A DNA stretch of 8,022 nucleotides from Candidatus Roizmanbacteria bacterium CG_4_10_14_0_8_um_filter_33_9 (GTDB taxonomy: Bacteria; Patescibacteriota; Microgenomatia; UBA1406; GWC2-37-13). A program made the translations under genes and the position numbers. Within the stretch, counting starts at the first letter, position 1, and each line of letters opens with the position of its first letter. The stretch spans positions 1 through 8,022 of the forward strand of contig PFLI01000115.1 in NCBI GenBank assembly GCA_002785065.1. The letters are read 5' to 3'. Below, piece after piece: positions 1 to 5,602 of the stretch. Under the pieces are notes generated by a model. It made no database searches. It had not been told where the DNA came from and saw only the letters and a list, made by a program, of their open reading frames with translations.

Positions 1-80
1 TTAAGGGGCTATGGGATAGATTAAAAAATAAAATTTGTCGTTTTTAGACCCATTATTTGAAACATAAACTCGCATATCAT

Positions 81-503
81 ATGAGTATGATACGATCAGC
101 GCTTGAAGAAGCCTTAGATGTTGAACTAGTTTGGAATCGTAAGAAATTTGATATGGTGAGAGGTTCATTAGAAGGAGTTGATGTGCCAGCCCAAGCACTT
201 CAACATCCATTATTACAAGTCTTTCATGAAATTGTTAAGTTAGACTATGGTCTAGGTATGTTCACAGTACCCGCACATATGAATGGTTTAGATAATTTAT
301 CTGATTGGGCATACAGTACTAGTTTACATGTAATTGAGCCAGCAATTGTAGCTCCAGTACAAGCATTTCCCGATATGGAAGCAGTAAGTTTTAATGCTTT
401 GAAAGTTCCTCCAGGTACATTGTATCAGTTTCATCAGGTATTCAGTGCAAATAGTTTAGCACGAGAGTTATTTAAAGAAAGAAAAACGAGAGGTAACAGA
501 TAA
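81..503 (+). CDS. Hypothetical protein, about 141 residues, unrecognised
   Basis: I do not recognise this protein and assign no function. From ATG 81 it has 141 residues, looks soluble, and shows no signal peptide, membrane segment or obvious catalytic motif. It has a mixed helix/strand composition, a central stretch rich in Pro, Ala and Val, and a basic C-terminus ending KERKTRGNR. The frame is open from position 48, so a TTG at 57 (149 codons including stop) or a second ATG at 87 are alternative starts. No Shine-Dalgarno sequence precedes any of them. A TATCAT hexamer at 75-80 would suit a leaderless start at 87. The same frame is also open from the window edge to a TAG at 45-47, so this could be the back half of a gene broken by a stop. 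Repeat copy A begins 5 bp after its stop. An opposite-strand frame over 1-210 is shorter and looks random. Confidence 0.5.
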   Translation: MSMIRSALEEALDVELVWNRKKFDMVRGSLEGVDVPAQALQHPLLQVFHEIVKLDYGLGMFTVPAHMNGLDNLSDWAYSTSLHVIEPAIVAPVQAFPDMEAVSFNALKVPPGTLYQFHQVFSANSLARELFKERKTRGNR

Positions 504-508
504 ATAGA

Positions 509-547
509 CTTATAACTACATTTGTTAAACAATGTAAATCCGCATGG
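509..547 (+). repeat. Imperfect direct repeat, copy A (upstream of methyltransferase)
   Basis: Copy A matches copy B (1221-1254) in the same orientation. CTT-nn-AACTAC at 509-519 matches 1221-1231. After a 5-nt insertion here (520-524), 525-547 matches 1232-1254 at 20 of 23 positions, with the first 11 bases (TTAAACAATGT) identical. Overall 29 of 34 aligned bases agree. It lies in the gap after the hypothetical gene, and a TTG at 522 that could extend the methyltransferase frame falls inside it. The match is long enough that chance is unlikely even in AT-rich DNA. Its nature (cassette boundary, recombination site or old duplication) is unknown. Confidence 0.6.
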
Positions 548-573
548 TATAGGATGGGGGAGAAGAAGTATTC

Positions 574-582
574 TGCTATACT
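574..582 (+). promoter_or_regulatory. Extended -10 promoter for the methyltransferase
   Basis: TGCTATACT at 574-582 is a good extended -10 element (TGn followed by TATACT, 5 of 6 to TATAAT). No convincing -35 box lies 16-18 bp upstream, which extended -10 promoters tolerate. Transcription would start about 588-589, at or beside the A of ATG 588, implying a leaderless message. This fits the lack of any ribosome-binding site next to that ATG; the purine-rich GGGGGAG at 556-562 is too far away. Confidence 0.45.
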
Positions 583-587
583 TTCAT

Positions 588-1202
588 ATGCAAAAATTGG
601 AAGAAAATAGCATAAAACAATTTGACTTTTGGGCTAAATTTCACCAAATATTCTCCATTCCATTTTATTTTTTAAGTAAAGAAATAGTAAAAATAGTTAA
701 TCCTACGAAAGGAACATCAGTGTTAGACATAGGTTGTGGGTGGGGACTCTTATTAAAGGAATTGCATAAAATGGATAGGGAGTTAAAATTGTATGGCATA
801 GATATTTCACCAAAAATGGTGCATATTGCAAAGTTAAGGTTAAAAAATACTGATGGTGAGATATTAGAGGGTTCTGCAGATAATTTGCCTTATAAAGATA
901 ATTCATTTAAATATGTGACCTGTATTTTGTCATTCCATCATCACCCAGACAGTCTCAAATCTTTAAGAGAGATGTATAGGGTATTAAAACCAGGTGGAAA
1001 GGTATTTTTACTTGATCCATTCAAAAGTGACTTTGTATCAAAGTTCATGGTGATTGTAAATAATATTGTGTTTCAGGAGAAAGATATTCATGTTTATACA
1101 AATGAAGGTATGAAAAAAATATTTGAAGAAGCTGGGTTTGTCAATATACAACAAAAGGTACGTAATGCCTATCACCTATTAACGATAGGAGAAAAGGTGT
1201 AA
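588..1202 (+). CDS. Class I SAM-dependent methyltransferase
   Basis: This is a 204-residue methyltransferase of the UbiE/Methyltransf_11 type that would transfer a methyl group from S-adenosylmethionine to an unidentified substrate. Motif I is VLDIGCGWG (residues 45-53), the SAM-ribose acidic residue is D72 in YGIDIS, LPYKDNSF (100-107) is the post-II motif, SFHHHP (115-120) sits in the active-site loop, and RVLKPGGKVFLLDP (131-144) is the hallmark motif after it. The N-terminal 40 residues are aromatic-rich and may form a lid. I chose ATG 588 because the open frame further upstream, to a TTG at 522, would encode part of repeat copy A and the promoter. It is intact and convergent with mltG. 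Nothing nearby reveals the substrate; quinone, lipid or small-molecule methylation are all possible. Confidence 0.85.
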   Translation: MQKLEENSIKQFDFWAKFHQIFSIPFYFLSKEIVKIVNPTKGTSVLDIGCGWGLLLKELHKMDRELKLYGIDISPKMVHIAKLRLKNTDGEILEGSADNLPYKDNSFKYVTCILSFHHHPDSLKSLREMYRVLKPGGKVFLLDPFKSDFVSKFMVIVNNIVFQEKDIHVYTNEGMKKIFEEAGFVNIQQKVRNAYHLLTIGEKV

Positions 1203-1206
1203 CGGT

Positions 1207-1220
1207 CAACGGAATCGTTG
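1207..1220. other. Small hairpin after the methyltransferase stop
   Basis: CAACG-GAAT-CGTTG forms a perfect 5-bp stem with a 4-nt loop, 5 nt after the methyltransferase stop codon. No T-tract follows on either strand, so it is not a canonical intrinsic terminator. It may still stabilise the 3' end of the message. The 77-bp gap between the convergent genes shows no better terminator. Confidence 0.3.
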
Positions 1221-1254
1221 CTTGAAACTACTTAAACAATGTCAATCCTTATGG
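1221..1254 (+). repeat. Imperfect direct repeat, copy B (downstream of methyltransferase)
   Basis: This is the second copy of the element at 509-547, lacking that copy's 5-nt insertion. It lies in the 77-bp gap between the convergent methyltransferase and mltG genes, 18 nt past the methyltransferase stop. It differs from copy A at the two bases after CTT and at three bases of the 23-bp right part. A short ATCC-TTAT-GGAT self-complementary stretch (1245-1256) lies at its right end. The two copies are 707 bp apart and enclose exactly one gene. Confidence 0.6.
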
Positions 1255-1279
1255 ATAATGATTGATAGGAAATATTTAC

Positions 1280-2242
1280 TTATTGTAAATACTTTGCAAT
1301 ATTTTCATTGTGTTCTTCAATGGTTATTGCATAATGCATTTTCCCGGTTTTATCTGAAATATAAAACCAATAGGGAGTTTGGGCATCTGCGTTTACCGCT
1401 GCGTTAATCGAATCAAGTCCTGGGTTGCAAATAGGAGCAGGAGGAAGTCCTTTATATTTACGGGTATTATACTGAGAATCTGCTTCAAGATCTTCTTGGG
1501 TTAGGTCTTTTTTCCACCACGTATTTGTTTTTTTTTGATACCCTAAAGCATATTGTACTGTAGCATCGATATCCAAAGCCCAATCGTTTAGATGTCTTTT
1601 AAGAATAATACTTGCAACTTGTTGTTTGTCTTCGGGTAATTTTGCTTCTTTTTCAACAAGTGTAGCAATTGTGAGAATTTGTCTTTCAGTCAATCCTTTT
1701 GATCGGCCTTTTTCTTTTAAGTCGTTTGTAAACTTAGTATTAAAGTTTTGATTAATAATCGTAAGAATTTTATCAATTGTAGAGTTTGCAGGAAATAAAT
1801 AGGTGTCCGGAAACAGATATCCTTCTTTAGCTTGCTCGATAAATGCAATTTCGGAAATCTTAAAATTTGTTGATAATTCCTGAGCAATTTCTTCCTTTCT
1901 AAGTCCTTCAATAATCGTAACCCATGTATCTAATGTACCATGAGTCAATGTTTGAGCGAGCTGAGAAGCGTTCATTGATTTTGATAAACGAAAATCTCCT
2001 GCCTGAATATTTTTTTCAATTCCAAGTTTTTTTACAATGAGATAAAAAACTACCTTATTTCGAATAAAACCTTCATTTGAAAGTTTATTAGCAATGGAAT
2101 TTAAACTTTCTCCTTTGTCTATGATAAATAGACGAGGTGTTTTATCATTTTTGTTTACAGGCATTTCGCCCTCCTTATAATAGAGGAAAGAAAAAATGAA
2201 AAGTAAAAAGAGAAAAATAAAAAGAATATGTGTTTTTTTCAT
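1280..2242 (-). CDS. mltG: Endolytic murein transglycosylase MltG (YceG family)
   Basis: MltG cleaves nascent peptidoglycan strands inside the chain and so releases or trims them at the outer face of the membrane. The 320-residue product is near normal family length. It has one N-terminal membrane anchor (about residues 5-21), a LysM-like subdomain (about 36-105), then the YceG catalytic domain. The signature LVEKEA (195-200) carries the expected catalytic glutamate E197. GYLFPDTY (141-148), SQYNTRKYKGLPP (256-268) and ICNPGLDSINAAVNA (271-285) are conserved family motifs. It is the last gene of the murJ-phosphorylase-mltG operon, starting 2 bp after the phosphorylase stop. With no Shine-Dalgarno visible, translation is probably coupled to the gene upstream. 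ATG 2242 is the natural start because it directly precedes the basic-hydrophobic anchor. Confidence 0.95.
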   Translation of the reverse strand: MKKTHILFIFLFLLFIFSFLYYKEGEMPVNKNDKTPRLFIIDKGESLNSIANKLSNEGFIRNKVVFYLIVKKLGIEKNIQAGDFRLSKSMNASQLAQTLTHGTLDTWVTIIEGLRKEEIAQELSTNFKISEIAFIEQAKEGYLFPDTYLFPANSTIDKILTIINQNFNTKFTNDLKEKGRSKGLTERQILTIATLVEKEAKLPEDKQQVASIILKRHLNDWALDIDATVQYALGYQKKTNTWWKKDLTQEDLEADSQYNTRKYKGLPPAPICNPGLDSINAAVNADAQTPYWFYISDKTGKMHYAITIEEHNENIAKYLQ

Positions 2243-2244
2243 AG

Positions 2245-3507
2245 TTAATTAATAGTATACACGGGTATAATTTGTAATGTGGTTTGAGCTTCAGAAAGAT
2301 GGTATTTTTGAGAACTAAACAATTTCATCAAAGGTTCCTTATTTTTTACTGTATCTCCCGTTTTTTTATAAAGATATATTCCAGCTTGTTTATCTTTTGG
2401 AGCGCCGAGAATTCGGGCAATAGTGTGTAGATTATGATTTTGAATACTGCCTACAATACCAGATTGTGTAGACAAAATTTCAGTCGAATATTTAGCTTTT
2501 TTAATAGAATGTGAATTCACATCAGGATTACCTCCTTGTGCAGAAATAATTTCTTTAAATTTTTGTAAAGCTTCACCACTTTGTAATATTTGCGTTGCTT
2601 CTTTAAGACCGTCCTTACTAATTTGTTTACTTTTATAACACATGTTAAGTAAATCAGAAGTTAAGGAAAGCGCACGTTTTTCAAGCTCAAAGGGCCTTTC
2701 TTTATCCTGTTCGAGAACTTTTAAAACATCAATAGCTTCAAGTACTGGTCCAATGCCGTTACCTGCAGGATCAATTGTATGTATCGGTTTTCCAATAACA
2801 GTAATACCGAATTTTTTACCTAAAGATACAAATTTTCGAATAACTTTTTCACTATCGGAATATCGATGAATCTTCATGGTTTTACCATAGGGGATATCAA
2901 GCACTAAATGAGTAGTTGAAACCGCTATTTTTTTTGCCATAACAGACATAATTATTTTGTCGAACGATTCAAATGAAAGTGGTTTTTCAACTTGGATAAT
3001 AACATCATCAGCAGGTGCAATTCCCAACTTACCATTCCAACAAATACATCCACCGGTTGTGTTAACAATATCTTCGACTTCTGAAGGTAAAAAGCTAACA
3101 TTTGATAGTACCTCCATTACATCTGCCGTACCAGCTGGAGTTGTAATTGCACGAGAAGAGATTTTAGGAATCTTAAAACCAGCAGAAGCAATAATGGGAA
3201 CAAGTATCATGGTTGTGCGCGTACCCGATACGCCTCCAATTGAATGTTTGTCGGCAACAATACCTTTAAAATGAAGTCGATTTCCCGTTTCAACCATAGC
3301 TTTGGTAAATTGATATAATTCATGAGTAGAATATCCTTCTTTAAATGATCCAGCAGCAAAATATGTAGTAATTATGTCTCCAAGACGTTCATGAGAAATT
3401 TCGTCTATAATTGAATATATTTCCTTATAAGATAGTTTTTTTCCTAGTAATTTTTTTTGAACCGCGTTAATTGCTATAAGTTTTTCGTCTTTATTTTGAT
3501 TACTCAT
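2245..3507 (-). CDS. deoA: Archaeal-type AMP/thymidine phosphorylase, short form
   Basis: This nucleoside or nucleotide phosphorylase would split a nucleoside (or AMP) with phosphate into base plus ribose-1-phosphate (or ribose-1,5-bisphosphate). The 420-residue protein has the phosphate-binding DKHSIGGVSGT (86-96), SSRAITTPAGTADVMEVL (117-134), GGCICWNGKLGIAPADD (152-168), the SVMAKK segment (188-193), and the C-terminal domain with KQAGIYLYKKTGDTV (373-387). The wording SIGG, SSRAIT, APADD and GNGIGP is that of archaeal AMP phosphorylases rather than E. coli DeoA. The Arg that contacts thymine in DeoA (in its LRD motif) aligns with Asp in APADD here. The roughly 80-residue N-terminal extension of archaeal AMP phosphorylases is missing, so length matches classical thymidine phosphorylases and the true substrate is open. 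Its start overlaps the end of murJ by 8 bp and no Shine-Dalgarno is visible, suggesting coupled translation. Confidence 0.88.
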   Translation of the reverse strand: MSNQNKDEKLIAINAVQKKLLGKKLSYKEIYSIIDEISHERLGDIITTYFAAGSFKEGYSTHELYQFTKAMVETGNRLHFKGIVADKHSIGGVSGTRTTMILVPIIASAGFKIPKISSRAITTPAGTADVMEVLSNVSFLPSEVEDIVNTTGGCICWNGKLGIAPADDVIIQVEKPLSFESFDKIIMSVMAKKIAVSTTHLVLDIPYGKTMKIHRYSDSEKVIRKFVSLGKKFGITVIGKPIHTIDPAGNGIGPVLEAIDVLKVLEQDKERPFELEKRALSLTSDLLNMCYKSKQISKDGLKEATQILQSGEALQKFKEIISAQGGNPDVNSHSIKKAKYSTEILSTQSGIVGSIQNHNLHTIARILGAPKDKQAGIYLYKKTGDTVKNKEPLMKLFSSQKYHLSEAQTTLQIIPVYTIN

Positions 3508-5128
3508 ATAAAGAATAAAAACTGGTGATTTTTTGTTTGTATTCTTTTGCTCTTAGTAGGAGATTTGTGATAAGAAAGATTTCCTTGATCTCAAAAAACC
3601 AAGCAGTAATAATATAGAGTCCGAAATAAAGTAATGAACTTATTACAAGGAGAAAAAAAACATTAATTGTTCGAGACGTATCAAAAATAAGTCCATCAGT
3701 GAGTTTAATAAAAAAATAGGTGACAGGAAAAGCAATACTCAGGGATAGAATAATTTTTATAGTACTTTTTATTAAATAAGAAATATGTAATCCTGGAATT
3801 TTCTTAGACAGAAGAATAATAAGAAATGTTACGTTTATTATCATAGATATAGAAAAAGAAAGAGCTAATGACCAGATGGGAAGATGTAATAGAAGAATCG
3901 AAATAACACTGAGAACGGTATTTATTACTATTGATATAAGACTCATGACAAAAGGAGTTTTACTATCTAAAACCGCATAAAAACATCTAGTTAAAAAGTA
4001 ATAAATTGTATGGAAAGGAAGTGATAGGGCAAAGTATGAAAGCGTATATGCAGTTTCTACAGTTGCACTCCAATCATATTTTTGTCCTCCAAAAAACATA
4101 CGAACTAAGGGGGTTCTCGCAACGATAAAAAATCCCATAAAAGGGATTGTCAAAAAAAATAAATTTAATATAGAACTTACAATAATATTTTTTAGTTCTT
4201 CAATTTTTTTTTGCTCAAACATTTCAGTAAGGTAAGGTAAAGATGCTTGCCCAAAAGCAATTCCAACAACAGATACTGGAAGTAGTTGTAGGTGTTGTGC
4301 AAAATAAAATACTGTATACGAACCAGTTCCGAGCAAAGTCGACAAAGTTAAATCAATAGTTGTATCTATTTGTGCTAGTAATACGGTTAGGATGCGCGGA
4401 ACGATAATTCTAAAAAATTCCTTAACCCCTGTTGTTATTTTTATTGTAAGTAGATATGAAAGGTTGAACGATCCTAAAACAGGTATTTGAACGAGAAAAA
4501 AAATAAATGAACCAATAATTACCCCAAGTATAGGTGCAAATAAATGAAATTTAGCAACTCCAAGTAAAGTAATTATTATTACCATAATATTATATAAAAC
4601 AGGAGCTATAGCTGTGACTAAAAAAGTTTTATTTGCCTGAGCAATACCGGTTAAAAAATTACCAAAAACTAAAAAAGGCAATTGAGCAACTAATAATATT
4701 TTTGAATATTCGGTGATTATCTTAACTTTTTCACTATTAAAACCGGGCGTAATTGCTGGGATGAGGCGGTCCATTGCGAAAAACAAAATTCCGATAAAAA
4801 AAAAGAGAAAGATACTTAGAATATTGATAATTGATGAAACAATTGTATCGAGATCTTTTTTATTATGTTGATATTTAATAAAAATAGGTATAAATGAAGA
4901 TGTAAGCGCTCCTGTTATAAGAATTTCAAAGACAAGATCTGGTATACGAAAAGAAGCGAAGTATATATCCAGTTGTCCTGTTTCAAAAAAACCTGAAAGT
5001 ATTCTATAACGGAGAAATCCAAATATTCTCGATATAATAATCATAGCTGACAAGATTAGAGTTGAAGAAATAATACCTCCTTGCTCAGTAAATATTATTT
5101 TTTTAGTCTTATTCAAAAATTTGTCCAT
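3500..5128 (-). CDS. murJ: Lipid II flippase MurJ (MviN, MOP superfamily)
   Basis: MurJ flips lipid-linked peptidoglycan precursor across the cytoplasmic membrane. The 542-residue product is hydrophobic throughout with about 14 membrane segments, as the family requires. Recognisable motifs are SRIFGFLR (33-40), LDIYFASFRIPD (53-64), ITGALTSSFIP (71-81), FAQHLQLLP (276-284), GIAFGQASLP (289-298) and RCFYAVLDSKTPF (381-393). R34, R40 and D54 match E. coli R18, R24 and D39. By my alignment, E. coli R52, E57 and R270 are replaced by F67, T72 and H279. It is the first gene of the minus-strand operon, is preceded by the clearest Shine-Dalgarno in the window, and overlaps the phosphorylase start by 8 bp. 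ATG 5128 is supported by that site. Another MOP-family transporter is possible, but the wall-gene context favours MurJ. Confidence 0.92.
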   Translation of the reverse strand: MDKFLNKTKKIIFTEQGGIISSTLILSAMIIISRIFGFLRYRILSGFFETGQLDIYFASFRIPDLVFEILITGALTSSFIPIFIKYQHNKKDLDTIVSSIINILSIFLFFFIGILFFAMDRLIPAITPGFNSEKVKIITEYSKILLVAQLPFLVFGNFLTGIAQANKTFLVTAIAPVLYNIMVIIITLLGVAKFHLFAPILGVIIGSFIFFLVQIPVLGSFNLSYLLTIKITTGVKEFFRIIVPRILTVLLAQIDTTIDLTLSTLLGTGSYTVFYFAQHLQLLPVSVVGIAFGQASLPYLTEMFEQKKIEELKNIIVSSILNLFFLTIPFMGFFIVARTPLVRMFFGGQKYDWSATVETAYTLSYFALSLPFHTIYYFLTRCFYAVLDSKTPFVMSLISIVINTVLSVISILLLHLPIWSLALSFSISMIINVTFLIILLSKKIPGLHISYLIKSTIKIILSLSIAFPVTYFFIKLTDGLIFDTSRTINVFFLLVISSLLYFGLYIITAWFFEIKEIFLITNLLLRAKEYKQKITSFYSLYE

Positions 5129-5138
5129 ATGCTATTTT

Positions 5139-5144
5139 ACCTCT
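5139..5144 (-). promoter_or_regulatory. Ribosome-binding site of murJ
   Basis: AGAGGT on the minus strand lies 10 nt before the murJ ATG at 5128 and supports that start. It is the only clear Shine-Dalgarno match in front of any gene in this window; the other genes look leaderless or translationally coupled. Confidence 0.6.
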
Positions 5145-5150
5145 TGATAC

Positions 5151-5163
5151 ATTGTATTACAAT
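5151..5163. promoter_or_regulatory. Palindrome covering the likely murJ -10 box
   Basis: ATTGTA-T-TACAAT is a perfect 6-bp inverted repeat around one base in the murJ/mraZ divergent region. Its left arm, read on the minus strand, is TACAAT (5 of 6 to TATAAT), well placed as the murJ -10 with transcription starting near 5144. The matching -35 region (about 5174-5179) is poor. It would share its edge base with the mraZ -35 box. The palindrome could be a regulator site, but one this short in AT-rich DNA can arise by chance. Confidence 0.3.
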
Positions 5164-5168
5164 ATCGC

Positions 5169-5197
5169 TTGACATTCGTGCTTAAATGGCGTTAAAT
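5169..5197 (+). promoter_or_regulatory. mraZ promoter (-35 and -10)
   Basis: A perfect -35 box TTGACA (5169-5174) is followed after exactly 17 bp by TTAAAT (5192-5197), a 4 of 6 match to TATAAT. Transcription would begin about 5204-5206, at or next to the mraZ ATG (5206), so the dcw message appears to be leaderless or nearly so. No Shine-Dalgarno precedes mraZ, in agreement. The -10 box lies inside the TGG repeats of the proposed MraZ operator, so a bound MraZ would block RNA polymerase. Confidence 0.65.
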
Positions 5198-5221
5198 GGT
5201 TATATATGGTGTTTTTTGGTG
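5182..5221 (+). promoter_or_regulatory. Putative MraZ operator: four 10-bp TGG repeats
   Basis: Four consecutive 10-bp units each place TGG at the same position (5187, 5197, 5207, 5217): TTAAATGGCG, TTAAATGGTT, ATATATGGTG and TTTTTTGGTG. The first two share eight leading bases. In E. coli, MraZ binds TGGGN direct repeats spaced by 5 nt, also a 10-bp period, ahead of its own gene. The phase puts every repeat on one face of the helix, suiting the ring-like MraZ oligomer. The array covers the -10 box, the transcription start and the mraZ start codon, which implies autorepression of the operon. The fourth repeat lies inside the coding region and is the weakest. Confidence 0.65.
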
Positions 5222-5601
5222 AATATCAACTTTCATTTTCCGCTCCTGGGCGTGTTGTTTTGCCTAAAAAACTTCGTGAACTTTTAAAAGGAAATATGTT
5301 TGTTATTACGAAAGGTTTTGATTCTTGTTTAGCAGGTTATGATAAAGACGACTGGGAAAATCGAGCGAAATCTCTCTTAGACGTTTCCCTACTTGAAAAA
5401 GAACAAATTGAAAAAAGACGATTTTTGTTTTCTTCAACGATGTATTTAGAAATTGATGATCAAGGCAGATTTGTTCTTCCAAGAACACTTTTAGCATATG
5501 CTAATCTATCAGAAAAAGTAATTATAGTTGGGATCGGAGATCATTTTGAGATTTGGAATCCAGAAAAATGGAGTAAATACTTAAAAGATATTAAAAACTA
5601 A
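5206..5601 (+). CDS. mraZ: Transcriptional regulator MraZ
   Basis: MraZ is the DNA-binding regulator that opens most dcw clusters and represses its own operon. The 131-residue product, slightly shorter than the usual 140-150, has two SpoVT-AbrB-like halves. FFGEY (3-7) and VVLPKKLRE (17-25) mark the first, and LEIDDQGRFVLP (81-92) the second. The second half keeps the DxxxR motif (D84 to R88). In the first half the Asp is replaced by Ser (SAPGR, S12 to R16). GFDSCLAGY (37-45) is the usual inter-strand segment. ATG 5206 is chosen because the family start is M(V)FxGEY and no other in-frame start exists nearby. rsmH follows after one base. The TGG repeats over its start are its probable own operator. 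Confidence 0.95.
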   Translation: MVFFGEYQLSFSAPGRVVLPKKLRELLKGNMFVITKGFDSCLAGYDKDDWENRAKSLLDVSLLEKEQIEKRRFLFSSTMYLEIDDQGRFVLPRTLLAYANLSEKVIIVGIGDHFEIWNPEKWSKYLKDIKN

Positions 5602-5602
5602 T

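Noticed and set aside
1..47. Possible tail of an upstream plus-strand gene (about 14 codons, ending at TAG 45-47)
   Set aside because: Too short to support; it may equally be the front part of the frame that continues to 503.
524..530. GTTAAAC resembling an integron attC core (GTTRRRY)
   Set aside because: No matching RYYYAAC partner at a suitable distance, the gap after the gene is too short for a normal attC, copy B has CTTAAAC, and the similarity continues past the core where cassettes should differ.
522..587. TTG 522 as methyltransferase start
   Set aside because: It would translate repeat copy A and the extended -10 promoter and adds no conserved methyltransferase sequence; ATG 588 fits the promoter better.
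1203..1279. Bidirectional intrinsic terminator between convergent genes
   Set aside because: Only 4-5 bp stems are present and neither is followed by a T-tract on either strand.
1222..1407. Small plus-strand frame over the 3' end of mltG
   Set aside because: It runs through repeat copy B and antisense to mltG, and has no family resemblance.
2642..3274. Plus-strand frames opposite the phosphorylase gene
   Set aside because: Antisense shadows of a well-conserved enzyme.
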